From contig CAPNGW010000126.1 in the NCBI GenBank assembly GCA_948665105.1, positions 1 to 6,949 on the forward strand: DNA of 6,949 nucleotides. Reading direction: 5' to 3'. Below, in pieces: positions 6,124 through 6,949 of this stretch. Below the pieces are notes generated by a model. That model had not been told where the DNA came from. It did no database searches and saw nothing but the letters and a program-made list of their open reading frames with translations. Position 1 is the first letter of the stretch. The number at the start of each line of letters is the position of its first letter. The translations under genes and the position numbers were made by a program. The stretch comes from an uncultured Lachnospiraceae bacterium (GTDB lineage Bacteria > Bacillota > Clostridia > Lachnospirales > Lachnospiraceae).

Positions 6124-6780
6124 ATGGGAAAGGAGCAGGAGCGTAAGATGGAGCGGGAAAGAGGAATTGTGATTGAGCATGTGGGAAAATCCTTCCGAAA
6201 GGAGCAGGTGCTCTCCGATGTAAACCTTGTGATTTTGCCGGGACAGATTTGCGGCATCATAGGGAAAAACGGCAGTGGAAAAACGGTGCTGATGAAGTGT
6301 ATCTGCGGATTTCTAAAGCCGGACAGGGGAAGCATCCGGGTCAATGGAAAAACGGTGGGCCGGGAGTGCGATTTCCCGGAACGGCTGGGCGTGATTATTG
6401 AAACACCGGGGTTTTTGCCTGCCCTGAGCGGATATCGGAATCTAAAAATTCTTGCGGATTTAAAGGGCGAAATCGGAAAACAGGAAATTCGGGAAACCAT
6501 GGAGCGGGTGGGGCTTGATCCTGGGATGAAAAAGCCCGTGGCCAAATATTCCCTGGGAATGCGGCAAAGGCTGGGAATCGCCCAGGCCATTATGGAGAAC
6601 CCCGACGTGCTGGTATTGGATGAACCCTTTAACGGCCTGGATAAGGAAGGGGCCGCCGCCATGCGCAGGCTGGTGCAGGAGTTGAAGGCCCAGGGAAAGG
6701 CGATTCTTTTGGCCAGCCACAATGCTCAGGATATTGAGGAGCTGTGTGATGTGGTACATGAGATGGAGGAATGGAAATGA
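6124..6780 (+). CDS. ABC transporter ATP-binding protein, BcrA-type
   Basis: This cytosolic ATPase subunit energises the two upstream permeases. The 218-aa product has Walker A GKNGSGKT (47-54), a Q-loop region VIIETPGF with glutamate E93 where most ABC ATPases have glutamine, signature YSLGMRQRL (142-150), Walker B VLVLDEP with catalytic E167, D-loop NGLD and H-loop H199 in LLASHN. All catalytic residues are present. The short length, with nothing after the nucleotide-binding domain, and the ETPGF motif fit BcrA-type drug or peptide exporters and lantibiotic-immunity relatives. The ATG at 6124 directly follows the permease stop and has GAGGGA (6112-6117) 6 nt upstream. The ATG at 6148 has a better AGGAG (6137-6141) 6 nt upstream and would remove eight charged residues. 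The choice is uncertain. The gene overlaps the next by 4 nt (ATGA). Confidence 0.95.
   Translation: MGKEQERKMERERGIVIEHVGKSFRKEQVLSDVNLVILPGQICGIIGKNGSGKTVLMKCICGFLKPDRGSIRVNGKTVGRECDFPERLGVIIETPGFLPALSGYRNLKILADLKGEIGKQEIRETMERVGLDPGMKKPVAKYSLGMRQRLGIAQAIMENPDVLVLDEPFNGLDKEGAAAMRRLVQELKAQGKAILLASHNAQDIEELCDVVHEMEEWK
6137..6141 (+). promoter_or_regulatory. Alternative ribosome binding site within the ATPase 5' end
   Basis: AGGAG lies 6 nt before the in-frame ATG at 6148. It is a better match than GAGGGA (6112-6117) before the ATG at 6124. The ATPase may start at 6148, or at both sites. Confidence 0.5.
6765..6769 (+). promoter_or_regulatory. Ribosome binding site of the secreted-protein gene
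   Basis: GGAGG lies 7 nt before the ATG at 6777, inside the last codons of the ATPase. It supports the 4-nt overlapping start. Confidence 0.75.
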
Positions 6781-6949
6781 GTGGGATGCAGAAGAGATTA
6801 AGAGAGACAAAGGGGCAGCGAGCTTGTGAATTCCCAGGAGCACACCGGAGGCTTCCGGGATGGATGTGTGTGCTGCTGGCGCTTTCCATATGCCTGCACC
6901 CACTGGCGGTACAGGCGGAGGGCAAAACGGATGACAGTATGGGAGCGAG
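6777..6949 (+). CDS. Secreted or membrane-anchored protein, N-terminal part (3' truncated by window edge)
   Basis: The frame starting at the ATG at 6777 stays open for 57 codons to the window end. It begins with a long basic n-region (about 28 residues, many Arg/Lys, ending HRRLPG), then a hydrophobic core WMCVLLALSICLHPLAV (29-45). A good type I signal peptidase site follows, A-V-Q-A before E-G-K (cleavage after A47). No lipobox cysteine is placed for lipidation. The mature part seen (EGKTDDSMGA) is too short to identify. A GGAGG site 7 nt upstream and the ATGA overlap with the ATPase stop support the start and place it in the same operon. It could be an extracellular partner, a substrate or an exported enzyme; nothing in the visible sequence distinguishes these. 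Confidence 0.75.
   Translation, partial: MSGMQKRLRETKGQRACEFPGAHRRLPGWMCVLLALSICLHPLAVQAEGKTDDSMGA

Noticed and set aside
5038..6180. A 380-codon open frame on the minus strand
   Set aside because: It lies opposite two permease genes with clear ribosome sites, overlaps and hydrophobic segments. Its translation is rich in His, Gln, Asn and Pro with no recognisable domain, as expected of an antisense shadow of a Leu-rich membrane gene.
4608..6780. Identification as a lantibiotic immunity (LanFEG) or BceAB transporter
   Set aside because: Only the ATPase variant hints at this. No lantibiotic genes are seen, permease sizes differ from LanE/LanG, and there is no BceB-size permease.

Overview
The window looks like a chromosomal segment of a Gram-positive gut-type Firmicute, most likely a Lachnospiraceae/Clostridia member. 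This is an inference from three things: strong AGGAGG-type ribosome binding sites, mixed ATG/GTG/TTG starts, and protein families typical of that group. Base composition is near half G+C by eye. All seven supported genes lie on the + strand and are tightly packed. No gap exceeds about 105 bases, and no tRNA, rRNA, CRISPR or insertion sequence was seen.

Layout: (1) 3-800 is the 3' two-thirds of an imidazolonepropionase-like amidohydrolase, cut by the window edge. (2) 854-2938 is a two-component system, an OmpR-family response regulator followed 3 nt later by a HAMP-type sensor kinase with a TTG start. It ends at a perfect 11-bp hairpin terminator (2942-2978). (3) 2939-3041 is a short but dense intergenic region. 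Besides the terminator it holds a second, long imperfect inverted repeat (2964-3022) that shares bases with the terminator stem and T-tract. Just upstream, in the 3' end of the kinase gene, is a possible OmpR-type direct repeat with weak promoter-like hexamers. (4) 3042-6949 is a probable operon: a secreted lipoprotein (DUF6034-like, from memory), two dissimilar multi-pass ABC-2-type permeases, an ABC ATPase of the BcrA type, and the start of a protein with a Sec signal peptide that runs off the window. The last four genes are linked by an 8-nt overlap, a 0-nt junction and a 4-nt ATGA overlap.

Working model (inference): the sensor kinase detects an envelope or extracellular signal. The regulator then drives the downstream operon, possibly through the direct repeat at 2900-2916. 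The ATPase and two permeases form an exporter or membrane-remodelling transporter, and the lipoprotein acts at the outer face of the membrane as a sensor accessory or substrate-handling partner. The substrate cannot be told from the sequence. The amidohydrolase is probably a metabolic neighbour rather than part of the module, although no terminator separates it from the regulator.
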